Assembly: GCA_964545855.1 (NCBI GenBank)
Contig: CAZJHD010000037.1
Coordinates: forward strand, 1-43,228
DNA length: 43,228 nucleotides
Direction: 5' to 3'
From: CAZJHD01 sp964545855
GTDB lineage: Bacteria; Planctomycetota; UBA1135; JACQFD01
Under the pieces are notes generated by a model, which saw nothing but the letters and a program-made list of their open reading frames with translations, was not told the origin of the DNA and made no database searches. The position numbers were made by a program, and so were the translations under genes. This document shows, piece after piece, positions 8,087 to 15,337 of the stretch. Position 1 is the stretch's first letter; each line of letters starts with the position of its first letter.

Positions 8087-10243
8087 ATGATCGATTACCG
8101 CATCGGAGGAAGAAGAGGCACGAGGTACACGCTCGCGGAGGCGCCCGACATGGTCGTCGTCCGCACGCGGAGACGCCGTCCCCTCGCCGACGTCTCGCTC
8201 GCGCCCCGGAGCCGGACCGCCCTCTCGGGCTTCGAGACGGTGATGCGCTTCCGGCACGCGGGAGTCGAGGTGCTGCGCGGCGCGCGCGCCGACGCGGCGC
8301 GGGCGCGCAAGCTCTGGAAGCAGGACGGCGAGTGCGAGTTCGCCGGGCGCGTGCTCTGCGACCCTCGCTCGAAGAGTCCCATCATCTACACGGAGAACCT
8401 CTTCGTGAAGTTCGAGGACGACTGCTCGGCGGCCGAGTGCCGCCGGATCCTCGCGCGGCGCAAGCTCACGGTGAAGCGCGCGCTCCCCTACGCGCGGAAC
8501 GCCTTCTTCGTGGAGGCGAAGGCGGGCACCGGCCGCGCGGTCTTCGAGCACGCGGCGGCGCTCTTCCGGAACGAGGCCGTCGAGCTGTGCCACCCCGAGC
8601 TGGTGCGTGAGCTGCGGCGACGCGGCGCGTTCCCGCAGCAGTGGCACCTGAAGCGCGCGACGATCGGCGGCGCCGCGATCGACCAGCACGTCGACGTGGA
8701 GGGAGCTTGGACCCACAGCCGCGGCGCTGGAATCGTCGTCGCGATCATCGACGACGGCTTCGACCTCGAGCACGAGGAGATCTCGAGCTCGGCGAAGGTG
8801 GTGGCGCCGCGCGACGTGAGCCGGGGGAACGACGACCCGCGGCCCGGTGCCGGCGACGACCACGGCACCGCATGCATGGGCGTCGCCTGCGCCGACGGCC
8901 GCTTCGGCGCGTCGGGAGTCGCGCCGGAAGCGCGCCTGATGCCGATCCGCAGCAAGGCGGGCCTCGGTTCGCAGCGCGAGGCCGACGCGTTCTTCTGGGC
9001 GGCCCAGCACGGAGCCGACGTCATCTCCTGCAGCTGGGGCGCGACGGACGGCCGCTGGTGGGATCCGAACGATCCGCGCCACCAGCAGGTGGTCCCGCTC
9101 TTCGACTCGACGCGCCTCGGCATCGACTGGGCGACGCGCAACGGCCGCAATGGGAAGGGCTGCGTCATCACCTTCGCCGCCGGCAACGGGAACGAGAGCG
9201 TCGACAACGACGGCTACGCGAGCTACGCGAAGGTGATCGCCGTCGCCGCCTGCAACGACTCGGGGAAGCGGAGCGTCTACAGCGACTTCGGGAACGCCGT
9301 CTGGTGCTCGTTCCCGAGCAGCGATCTCTCGGCTCCGGGCCACGCGCCGAGGACGCCGGGCATCTGGACGACGGACCGCACGGGCGCGGCGGGCTACAAC
9401 CCGGGCCGCCTCGAGAACGGCGACGCGGCCGGGAAGTACGCGAACGACTTCGGCGGCACGTCGAGCGCCTGCCCCGGCGCCGCGGGCGTGGCGGCGCTCG
9501 TGCTCGCGCGCAACCCGCAGCTCCGCTGGGACGAGGTGAAGGACGTGCTGAAGCGAAGCTGCGATCGCATCGACACGGCCGGCGGGCAGTACGACGCGAC
9601 GGGACACAGCCGCTTCTACGGCTTCGGGCGTCTGAACGCGCGCCGCGCCGTCGAGCTGGCGGTGCCGGTGTCGCAGCCCGCTCCGTCGCCGGGCGCGACG
9701 CCCGCGGCGGGGGGCGCACCCATGCCTCCGGCGGCGGCCGTGGCGGCGCGAACCGTCACCGTGTCGGTCGCCGAGGACGTGCCGATCCGCGACTTCGCGA
9801 AGGCGAGGAGCACCGTCGAGGTGGCGGGTGCGGGCGCGCTCGGCGCGCTCGTGGTCGGCGTCGACCTCGAGCACACCTACATCGGAGACCTCGTCGTGCG
9901 GCTCGTGCCGCCCTCGGCGACGGGCGTCGCGCCGATCGTGCTGCACGACCGCCAGGGAGGAGGCACCGACGACCTGAAGGCGACCTTCGACGCGATCGCC
10001 CGCCCGGCGCTGGCGTCGCTCGCGGGCAAGCCCTTCGCGGGCACCTGGACGCTCGAGGTGGAGGACTTCGCCGCCGCCGACACGGGGACGCTGCGGGGGT
10101 TCTCGCTGCGATTCACCGGCGTCGCGGGCACGCCGCGACGCGCCAAGGCGCGCCGCAGGGGCGCGAAGGGCGCGAAGGGCGCGCGGCGTTCGGCCCGCCG
10201 ACCGGCGGCGCGCCGTCGGTCGTTCGCGCGCGCGAGCCGCTGA
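8087..10243 (+). CDS. Subtilisin-family (S8) serine protease with P domain and basic tail, 718 aa
   Basis: ATG preceded by AAGGAG at 8071-8076. Domain order: an unusual basic N-terminal region (1-100), a prodomain-like module (about 102-172), the S8 catalytic domain (about 195-530) with Asp222 (AIIDDGFD), His259 (DDHGTACMG) and Ser459 (GGTSSACPG), an Ala/Pro linker, and a proprotein-convertase P domain (about 560-690, with HTYIGDLVVRL and FAGTWTLEVEDF). The last 35 residues are almost entirely Arg/Lys/Ala. No signal peptide is visible, odd for this architecture, so export may be non-classical or the enzyme may act inside the cell. The divergent neighbour resembles its prodomain. All three catalytic residues are present, so activity is expected. 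Confidence 0.88.
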   Translation: MIDYRIGGRRGTRYTLAEAPDMVVVRTRRRRPLADVSLAPRSRTALSGFETVMRFRHAGVEVLRGARADAARARKLWKQDGECEFAGRVLCDPRSKSPIIYTENLFVKFEDDCSAAECRRILARRKLTVKRALPYARNAFFVEAKAGTGRAVFEHAAALFRNEAVELCHPELVRELRRRGAFPQQWHLKRATIGGAAIDQHVDVEGAWTHSRGAGIVVAIIDDGFDLEHEEISSSAKVVAPRDVSRGNDDPRPGAGDDHGTACMGVACADGRFGASGVAPEARLMPIRSKAGLGSQREADAFFWAAQHGADVISCSWGATDGRWWDPNDPRHQQVVPLFDSTRLGIDWATRNGRNGKGCVITFAAGNGNESVDNDGYASYAKVIAVAACNDSGKRSVYSDFGNAVWCSFPSSDLSAPGHAPRTPGIWTTDRTGAAGYNPGRLENGDAAGKYANDFGGTSSACPGAAGVAALVLARNPQLRWDEVKDVLKRSCDRIDTAGGQYDATGHSRFYGFGRLNARRAVELAVPVSQPAPSPGATPAAGGAPMPPAAAVAARTVTVSVAEDVPIRDFAKARSTVEVAGAGALGALVVGVDLEHTYIGDLVVRLVPPSATGVAPIVLHDRQGGGTDDLKATFDAIARPALASLAGKPFAGTWTLEVEDFAAADTGTLRGFSLRFTGVAGTPRRAKARRRGAKGAKGARRSARRPAARRRSFARASR

Positions 10244-10272
10244 CGAGCCTCCGCGCCCGCCTCGCGGCGCCG

Positions 10273-10749
10273 TCAGCTCGGCTCGCAGGTGCCGGAGTCC
10301 CGCCGGCGGGGCCGCGTCGCCTCCACGACGAGCCATCGGTCTCCGAGCGCCGCGAGGCGCTCGGGGCCCGCGGAGGCCTCGAGTCGCGGGAACATCTCCC
10401 GTTGCTGCCAGCGGATCTCGTCGTGCAAGAGGCGCGCGAAGCGGCGGACGGCCTCCTCGCCCGGGTCCGCCTCGGCGGCGGCGACGATCCGGCGCGCGGC
10501 GGCGCGCAGCTCCTCGGTGCCGCGGCGCATCCTCTCCCCGTCCTCCGCGTTCGCCGCGAGCGGTGCGACCGTGCGAAGCGCCTCGTCGAAGGAGCTCTCG
10601 AGCCAGGCGTTCCAGAGCCGGGCGAAACCCGCCACCGCGCGCCGCCGCGCGTCGGGACCGCCTGCGGCCGCGTCGTCCATCTCGCGCGCGGCGAGGAGGC
10701 CCTCGTGGTGATCGCGGGAGAGGGGATGGAGGCTTTCGTGGCGCTTCAA
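10273..10749 (-). CDS. Hemerythrin-like HHE domain protein, 158 aa
   Basis: TTG start. The N-terminal LSRDHHEGLL and the C-terminal LLHDEIRWQQREMFPRLE are the first and last helices of hemerythrin-like four-helix bundles, which bind a di-iron site for O2, NO or redox sensing. The middle helix, where family members have H-F-x-x-E-E, reads SSFDEALRTVAPL, so at least one His ligand appears lost. The iron site may therefore be incomplete or the protein may bind something else. It is divergent from recQ with 11 nt between starts, so the two must share promoter sequence. A basic tail (RPRRRDSG) closes the protein. Confidence 0.7.
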   Translation of the reverse strand: MKRHESLHPLSRDHHEGLLAAREMDDAAAGGPDARRRAVAGFARLWNAWLESSFDEALRTVAPLAANAEDGERMRRGTEELRAAARRIVAAAEADPGEEAVRRFARLLHDEIRWQQREMFPRLEASAGPERLAALGDRWLVVEATRPRRRDSGTCEPS

Positions 10750-10760
10750 CGTCTGCTCCG

Positions 10761-12500
10761 ATGGGCTCGATCATGACCGATCCGCGAGTTGTCCTCCGCG
10801 AGCGATTCGGCCACGACGATTTCCGCGGCCGCCAGCGCGAGGCCGTCGAAGCCGTCCTGGCCGGCCGCGACGTGCTCCTCACGATGCCGACGGGCGCGGG
10901 GAAGTCGCTCGCCTACCAGCTCCCGGCCGTGATGCTCGACGGGCTCACGCTCGTCGTGAGCCCGCTCATCGCGCTGATGAAGGACCAGGTCGACGATCTC
11001 GTCGAGCGCGGCGTCGAGGCCACCTTCGTGAACTCCTCCCTCGACGGGCCCAAGCGCGCGCGAAGGCTCGAGGCGGCGGCGCGGGGCGAGCATCGGCTCC
11101 TCTTCGTCACGCCGGAGCGGTTCCGGAGCCCCGACTTCGGCGCGGCGCTCCCGAGGCTGCGGGTCGTGCGCCTCGCCGTCGACGAGGCCCACTGCATCAG
11201 CGAATGGGGACACGACTTCCGCCCCGACTACTCGCGCGTCGGCGAGTACCGCCGCCGTCTCGGCGACCCGCCGACGATCGCGCTCACGGCCACGGCGACG
11301 CCACGGGTGGCCGAGGACATCGTGGGCCAGCTCCGGCTCCGCGACCCGCTCGTGATCCGCACCGGCATCGAGCGGCCGGAGCTCTTCCTCGCCTGCTCCG
11401 ACGTGGACTCGAAGGAGGAGAAGGTGCGCGTCGTCGCCGAGCGCATCGCGGCGATCGACGGGCCGGGAATCGTCTACTCGGCCCTCATCCGCGACCTGGA
11501 GGAGATGCACGGGGAGCTCCGGCGGCGCGGCGTGCGCTCCCTCGTCTATCACGGGAAGCTTTCCGCCGAGGAGCGGCGCCGCATGCAGGACCGCTTCATG
11601 GAGAGCGAGCGGGAGGTGGTGCTCGCGACCAACGCCTTCGGCATGGGCATCGACAAGGCGGACATCCGCTTCGTGCTGCACGCGCAGATGCCGGGCACCC
11701 TCGAGGCATGGGTGCAGGAGGTGGGACGCGCGGGCCGCGACGGCCGCCCGTCGTTCTGCGAGCTCCTCTTCCACGCCGACGACATCGCGGTGCAGCAGGG
11801 CTTCGTCGAGTGGTCGAATCCGAGCCGCGACTTCCTCGTGAGCGTCTTCGAGACGCTGCGCGGCTGGGGAGAGCGGCTGCAGGCGCACGACCAGGACGAC
11901 CTCGTCGGGACGCTCCTCCTGAAGAACCGCTCCGACCAGCGCGTCTCCCTCTGCCTGCGCTGGCTCGACGTGCTCGGAGTGACGGAGGGCTCCTTCGAGA
12001 CGCACGACCTCCGGCTCGTGCGCGACCTCGATCCGGCGGAGATCCCGCCGGCCGTCGGCACCGAGGAGAAGCGCCGCTCCGATCTCATGGCGCTGCTCGG
12101 GATCACGCGGTTCGCCGGTTCCCGCGAGGAGTGCCGGCGTGCGACCGTCGCGCGCCACTTCGCCCTGGCGGAGCCCGAAGGTCCCTGCGGAGCCTGCGAC
12201 GTCTGCACCGACCGCGACGCGTGGATCGCCGGACGCCTGGCGCCGCGTCCGAGCCAGGAAGAGGAACCCGCTCCGGGCGGCGAAGCGGGCGAGGGCCTGG
12301 ACGAGCGGCCCGCGTTCCAGCGCGGCGACTGGGTGCGGATCGGCGGACGGGAGCTCGCGCAGGTGCTGCGCGTCGAGGGCACGGGCCGCCGCCAGCGCCT
12401 CCTCGTCGAGAGCGCCCGCGACCTCGAGCGCCGCACCGTGGACGTGCGCCGGGTGCGCGTGGAACGGGTCCGCGACGGAGGCGCGAGCGGAACTCGATGA
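10761..12500 (+). CDS. recQ: RecQ-type ATP-dependent DNA helicase, 579 aa
   Basis: ATG at 10761 taken, with ATG 10773 as an equal alternative. Superfamily 2 helicase motifs: motif 0 FRGRQREAV, Walker A TMPTGAGKS, DEAH in VDEAHCISEWGHDFRP (the RecQ-specific aromatic loop follows), TALTATATP, motif V TNAFGMGIDK and motif VI QEVGRAGRDG. The RecQ zinc-binding domain retains its four Cys (ECRR, then CGACDVC). No HRDC domain follows; instead the C-terminus has an acidic Pro linker and a small beta-barrel-like module (FQRGDWVRIGGRELAQVLRVEG). RecQ unwinds 3'-tailed and branched DNA in recombination repair. Its stop overlaps the start of the tusA-like gene by ATGA, an unexpected operon partner. Confidence 0.93.
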   Translation: MGSIMTDPRVVLRERFGHDDFRGRQREAVEAVLAGRDVLLTMPTGAGKSLAYQLPAVMLDGLTLVVSPLIALMKDQVDDLVERGVEATFVNSSLDGPKRARRLEAAARGEHRLLFVTPERFRSPDFGAALPRLRVVRLAVDEAHCISEWGHDFRPDYSRVGEYRRRLGDPPTIALTATATPRVAEDIVGQLRLRDPLVIRTGIERPELFLACSDVDSKEEKVRVVAERIAAIDGPGIVYSALIRDLEEMHGELRRRGVRSLVYHGKLSAEERRRMQDRFMESEREVVLATNAFGMGIDKADIRFVLHAQMPGTLEAWVQEVGRAGRDGRPSFCELLFHADDIAVQQGFVEWSNPSRDFLVSVFETLRGWGERLQAHDQDDLVGTLLLKNRSDQRVSLCLRWLDVLGVTEGSFETHDLRLVRDLDPAEIPPAVGTEEKRRSDLMALLGITRFAGSREECRRATVARHFALAEPEGPCGACDVCTDRDAWIAGRLAPRPSQEEEPAPGGEAGEGLDERPAFQRGDWVRIGGRELAQVLRVEGTGRRQRLLVESARDLERRTVDVRRVRVERVRDGGASGTR

Positions 12501-12718
12501 GACCCGCCTCCGCCGAGTGGAACGCCGGCGACATGGGATGCGGCGAGCTCGTGATCGAGCTTCGCGCCCGCATGCTGGCCCTCGCGCCGCGCGAGGTCCT
12601 GAAGCTGGTGGCGCGCGATCCGGGCGCGCGCGAGGATCTGCCGTCGTGGTGCCGCATGACGGGGCATCGGCTCATCGCCGCGGACCACCCCCACTACTGG
12701 ATCCAGAGAAAGAGCTAG
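12497..12718 (+). CDS. TusA-like sulfur carrier protein, 73 aa
   Basis: ATG overlaps the recQ stop (ATGA). Size and layout match the TusA/SirA fold: an early Cys (Cys15, in DMGCGELVIELR) at the position of the CPxP cysteine, a central PREVLKLVARDPG strand-turn, and the WCRMTGHRLI and HYWIQRKS end. The proline of CPxP is replaced by Gly-Glu-Leu, as in a divergent branch seen beside DsrE proteins. TusA proteins carry sulfur as a persulfide on the N-terminal Cys. The second conserved Cys (WCR) is also shared with the TusA-like domain fused to the methyltransferase two genes downstream. A dsrE-like gene follows after 3 nt. Confidence 0.75.
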   Translation: MRPASAEWNAGDMGCGELVIELRARMLALAPREVLKLVARDPGAREDLPSWCRMTGHRLIAADHPHYWIQRKS

Positions 12719-12721
12719 ACC

Positions 12722-13084
12722 ATGGCCGGCAGCTTCTGCGTGAGTCTCACGTTCGCGAAGGACAACTCGGACAAGGCGACGGTCGCCTTCGTCGTCGCGA
12801 ACGCGGCGGCCGCTTCCGAGAAGCAGACCGTCGTCTTCCTCAGCACGGAGGCGGTCCGCCTGGCGCAGAAGGGCCACGCCGACGACATCCACGAGTCGGG
12901 GTTCGCTCCGCTCGCGGAGCTGATGGCGAGCTTCACGAAGGCCGGCGGGACGATCTGGGTCTGCTCGCCCTGCTTCAAGAAGCGCGGCCTCGACGAGAAC
13001 AAGCTCGTCGAGGGCGCTTCCATCGTCGGCGGCGCGAAGCTCGTCGAGTTCCTGAGCTCCGGCGCGCCCTGCGTCTCCTATTGA
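12722..13084 (+). CDS. DsrE/DsrF-like family protein, 120 aa
   Basis: ATG 3 nt after the tusA-like stop. Rossmann-like DsrE fold: SLTFAKDNSDKATVAFVVAN, KQTVVFLSTEAVRLAQKG, then IWVCSPCFKKRG and a C-terminal LVEFLSSGAPCVSY. The CSPCFKKRGL motif places the two Cys at the position used by DsrE-like sulfurtransferases and peroxiredoxin-like family members. These proteins pass sulfane sulfur to or from TusA partners in the cytoplasm. Lying between two TusA-like modules, it probably handles persulfide transfer in the same pathway. The final Cys near the C-terminus could be a further redox residue. Confidence 0.82.
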   Translation: MAGSFCVSLTFAKDNSDKATVAFVVANAAAASEKQTVVFLSTEAVRLAQKGHADDIHESGFAPLAELMASFTKAGGTIWVCSPCFKKRGLDENKLVEGASIVGGAKLVEFLSSGAPCVSY

Positions 13085-13088
13085 CGCG

Positions 13089-14633
13089 GTGAGCCGCGAT
13101 GGCGGCGTCATGGGACCGAGCGAGCGCCACGCCCACGCTCCGGAGGCGACCTTCGACGGCGGGGATCTCGACTGCGGGAACGGGCTCCTCCCGCTGATCC
13201 GCCGTCACATCGATCCGCTCGCGCGGGGCGACCTGCTGGAGATCCGCTCGACGGAGACCTCCGTGGAGGCGGACCTGCCGGCCTGGTGCCGGCTCACCGG
13301 GAACGAGCTCGTGTCGTGGACCCGCATCGGACGCCAGAGGAGCTTCCTCGTCTGCAAGGGGCTCCTCGCGGAGCGCGCCGGAGAACGCGGCGCGCCGTCG
13401 CGGCGCGCGGCGACGGCCGCTCCGGTCTCCTTCGCAGCCTCCGCGCCGGCACCGGCCGCGCCGGCGGGACCCCCGCCTCCCGTGCCCGCTCTCGCGGTCC
13501 TCGGCATCGGGAGCTGGCCGCGTCCGCGCTGGCTGCAGCGCGCGATCCACGAGCGCCTGGAGGGGCGCATGGAGGAGGGCGAGTTCGAGTCGGCGGCCGA
13601 CGACGCCGTGCGCCTCGCCGTGGAGTCGCAGCGGCGCGCCGGCGTCGACGTCCTCTCGGACGGCGAGCAGCGGCGCGACAGCTACGCGAGCTTCGTCGGC
13701 GCGCGGCTCGAGGGCTGCCAGCTCATCCCGCTCACGGATCTCCTGGCGCTCGTGCCCGATCCCGAGGAGCTGGCGGAGGAGATGCGCTCCCTCGACGTTC
13801 CAGCGTCGGAGGTGCGCCACCCCGCCGTGCTCGGCCGCATCCGGCGGACCCGGCCGATCGCGTCGCACGAAGCGCGGTTCCTGCGTTCGATCGCCACGGA
13901 GCCGGTGAAGGTGGCGATTCCCGGACCGTACCTGCTCTCGCGCGTGCTCTGGATCGAATGCATTCCGGAGCAGGCCTACCGCACGCGGGAGGACTTGGAG
14001 GAGGACATCGTGCGCGTCCTGCGCGAGGAGATCGCCGATCTCCTCGAAGCCGGCGTCTCGATCGTCCAGCTCGACGAGCCGGTGCTGACGGAGGTGGTCC
14101 ACGGCGCCGCGCGCCAGCGGCGGTCCTTTATGTGCGGAGCGCTCCGCGCGAAGGGCGATCCCGCGGGCGAGATCTCCCACGCGCAGGCGCTCTGGGCGCG
14201 GGCCGCTTCGGGTTTTCCGCCGGAGCGTCTGGCGCTCCACGTCTGTCGGGGCAACTGGACTCCCGACGAGTCGGCGGCGCTCTCGGGCGACTACCGGCCC
14301 CTCGTCGACGTCCTCGCGCGCGCGCCCGTCGGCACGCTCTTCCTCGAGCTCTGCACGCCGCGGGCGGGGGAGATGGAGGTGCTGCGCGCGATCCCCGGGT
14401 CGATGCGCATCGGCGTCGGCGCCGTGAATCCGAAGGACCCGCGCGTCGAGCCGGCGGCGGAGGTGCTCGCGCGCGCGCGCCGCGCCGTGGATCTCTTCGG
14501 CGCGGACCGCGTGCTCCTCACGCCCGACTGCGGCTTCGCCACCTTCGCCGACAACCCCGTCGCCTCGGCGGAGGCGGCCGAGGGAAAGCTGCGATCGCTC
14601 GCCGAGGCGTCGCAACGGCTGCGCGGAGCGTGA
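13089..14633 (+). CDS. TusA-like domain fused to MetE-C-type methyltransferase, 514 aa
   Basis: GTG 13089 (4 nt after dsrE) or ATG 13110 may be the start. Residues about 20-90 form a TusA-like domain with Cys29 (DLDCGNG) and WCRLTGNELV; a 40-residue Ala/Pro linker follows; residues about 140-510 are a cobalamin-independent methionine synthase/UROD-type barrel. Zinc ligands are all visible: His384 and Cys386 (HVC), Glu420 (LELCTPR) and Cys481 (PDCGF); VQLDEPVL is the MetE DEP motif. MetE moves methyl from folate to homocysteine. With a sulfur carrier in cis and tusA/dsrE upstream, I infer methyl transfer to, or from, a carrier-bound sulfur or a thiol made by it. The fusion is unusual. Confidence 0.82.
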   Translation: MSRDGGVMGPSERHAHAPEATFDGGDLDCGNGLLPLIRRHIDPLARGDLLEIRSTETSVEADLPAWCRLTGNELVSWTRIGRQRSFLVCKGLLAERAGERGAPSRRAATAAPVSFAASAPAPAAPAGPPPPVPALAVLGIGSWPRPRWLQRAIHERLEGRMEEGEFESAADDAVRLAVESQRRAGVDVLSDGEQRRDSYASFVGARLEGCQLIPLTDLLALVPDPEELAEEMRSLDVPASEVRHPAVLGRIRRTRPIASHEARFLRSIATEPVKVAIPGPYLLSRVLWIECIPEQAYRTREDLEEDIVRVLREEIADLLEAGVSIVQLDEPVLTEVVHGAARQRRSFMCGALRAKGDPAGEISHAQALWARAASGFPPERLALHVCRGNWTPDESAALSGDYRPLVDVLARAPVGTLFLELCTPRAGEMEVLRAIPGSMRIGVGAVNPKDPRVEPAAEVLARARRAVDLFGADRVLLTPDCGFATFADNPVASAEAAEGKLRSLAEASQRLRGA

Positions 14634-14641
14634 AGCGATCC

Positions 14642-14669
14642 GGGGGGCTCCCGTCGCCCCCCCTCTTTC
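14642..14669 (+). terminator. Rho-independent terminator after the sulfur/methyltransferase operon
   Basis: GGGGGGC (14642-14648) pairs with GCCCCCC (14656-14662) over a 7-nt loop, followed by CCTCTTTC. It starts 9 nt after the fusion-gene stop on the same strand. Confidence 0.7.
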
Positions 14670-14714
14670 GCCGATCCCCTGGGGGCCTACGATGGGCGCC
14701 CTTCGCGCCTCCCC

Positions 14715-15158
14715 ATGGGCAACCTCCTCTCGATCCTCTCCACGCTGCTGCTCGTGCTCGCGCCGGCGCTCGATCTCGCGCGGTGCGTCGAGTGCTGCTT
14801 CGGGGGAGTGAGCACGCAGGAGACCTCGGGTGCGGAAGCGCCGCCGGCGGCGCCCGTGTCCTGTTGCGCGTCGCGGAGCGCCGCGGGCGACGACACTCCG
14901 GCGGTCGTGCGGGCGACGGGACTGGCCGCTCCGAGGCCCGTTCCGGTCGCACCCATGGCGGACTGCGCCTGCGGCCCGACCGCTCCGGCGTCCACCGCGG
15001 CCGACACGGCCGCGTGCTCGGCGTCCTCGTCGGTCCTCGCGCCGCCGCAGGAGAGCGGCCCGGTCGTCGAGGGCCGTCCGGGAGCATCCCTCGCGCTCCG
15101 GACCGACGCCGGAGGACGCGGTCACGCGCCGATTCGAGTCCTGACGCTTCGCTGCTAG
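14715..15158 (+). CDS. Cys-rich exported small protein, 147 aa
   Basis: ATG start; the first 20 residues are a hydrophobic signal sequence (LLSILSTLLLVLAPALDLA). The mature protein contains nine Cys, mostly in clusters (RCVECCF, VSCCAS, DCACG, and a final RC), in an Ala/Pro/Ser-rich, low-complexity background. I recognise no family. It lies immediately upstream (179 nt) of a heavy-metal RND efflux operon in the same direction, so a periplasmic metal-binding or metal-sensing role is a reasonable inference. The composition alone cannot exclude a spurious ORF, but the signal sequence and Cys clusters argue against that. Confidence 0.5.
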   Translation: MGNLLSILSTLLLVLAPALDLARCVECCFGGVSTQETSGAEAPPAAPVSCCASRSAAGDDTPAVVRATGLAAPRPVPVAPMADCACGPTAPASTAADTAACSASSSVLAPPQESGPVVEGRPGASLALRTDAGGRGHAPIRVLTLRC

Positions 15159-15337
15159 GGAGAAGGCCGCGCGCGGCGCACGTCGCCGCGCCGCAGGCCG
15201 GCGCGCCCTCCCGGGACTCCCGAGGACGGATCGCGCGCCGTCACGCCGCCCGAGACAGGGGCGCGCGTCCTCTCCTGTGAATCGACTCGTTCCCGAGCGC
15301 CGTCGTCTCTCGACGGGCGCGAGCGTGGAGCACGGCC

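Noticed and set aside
7397..10882. A 1161-residue open frame on the minus strand covering the protease gene
   Set aside because: Only its last 170 residues (7397-7909) look like protein. The rest is antisense to the S8 protease and Arg/His/Val-rich, as expected for shadow frames in GC-rich DNA.
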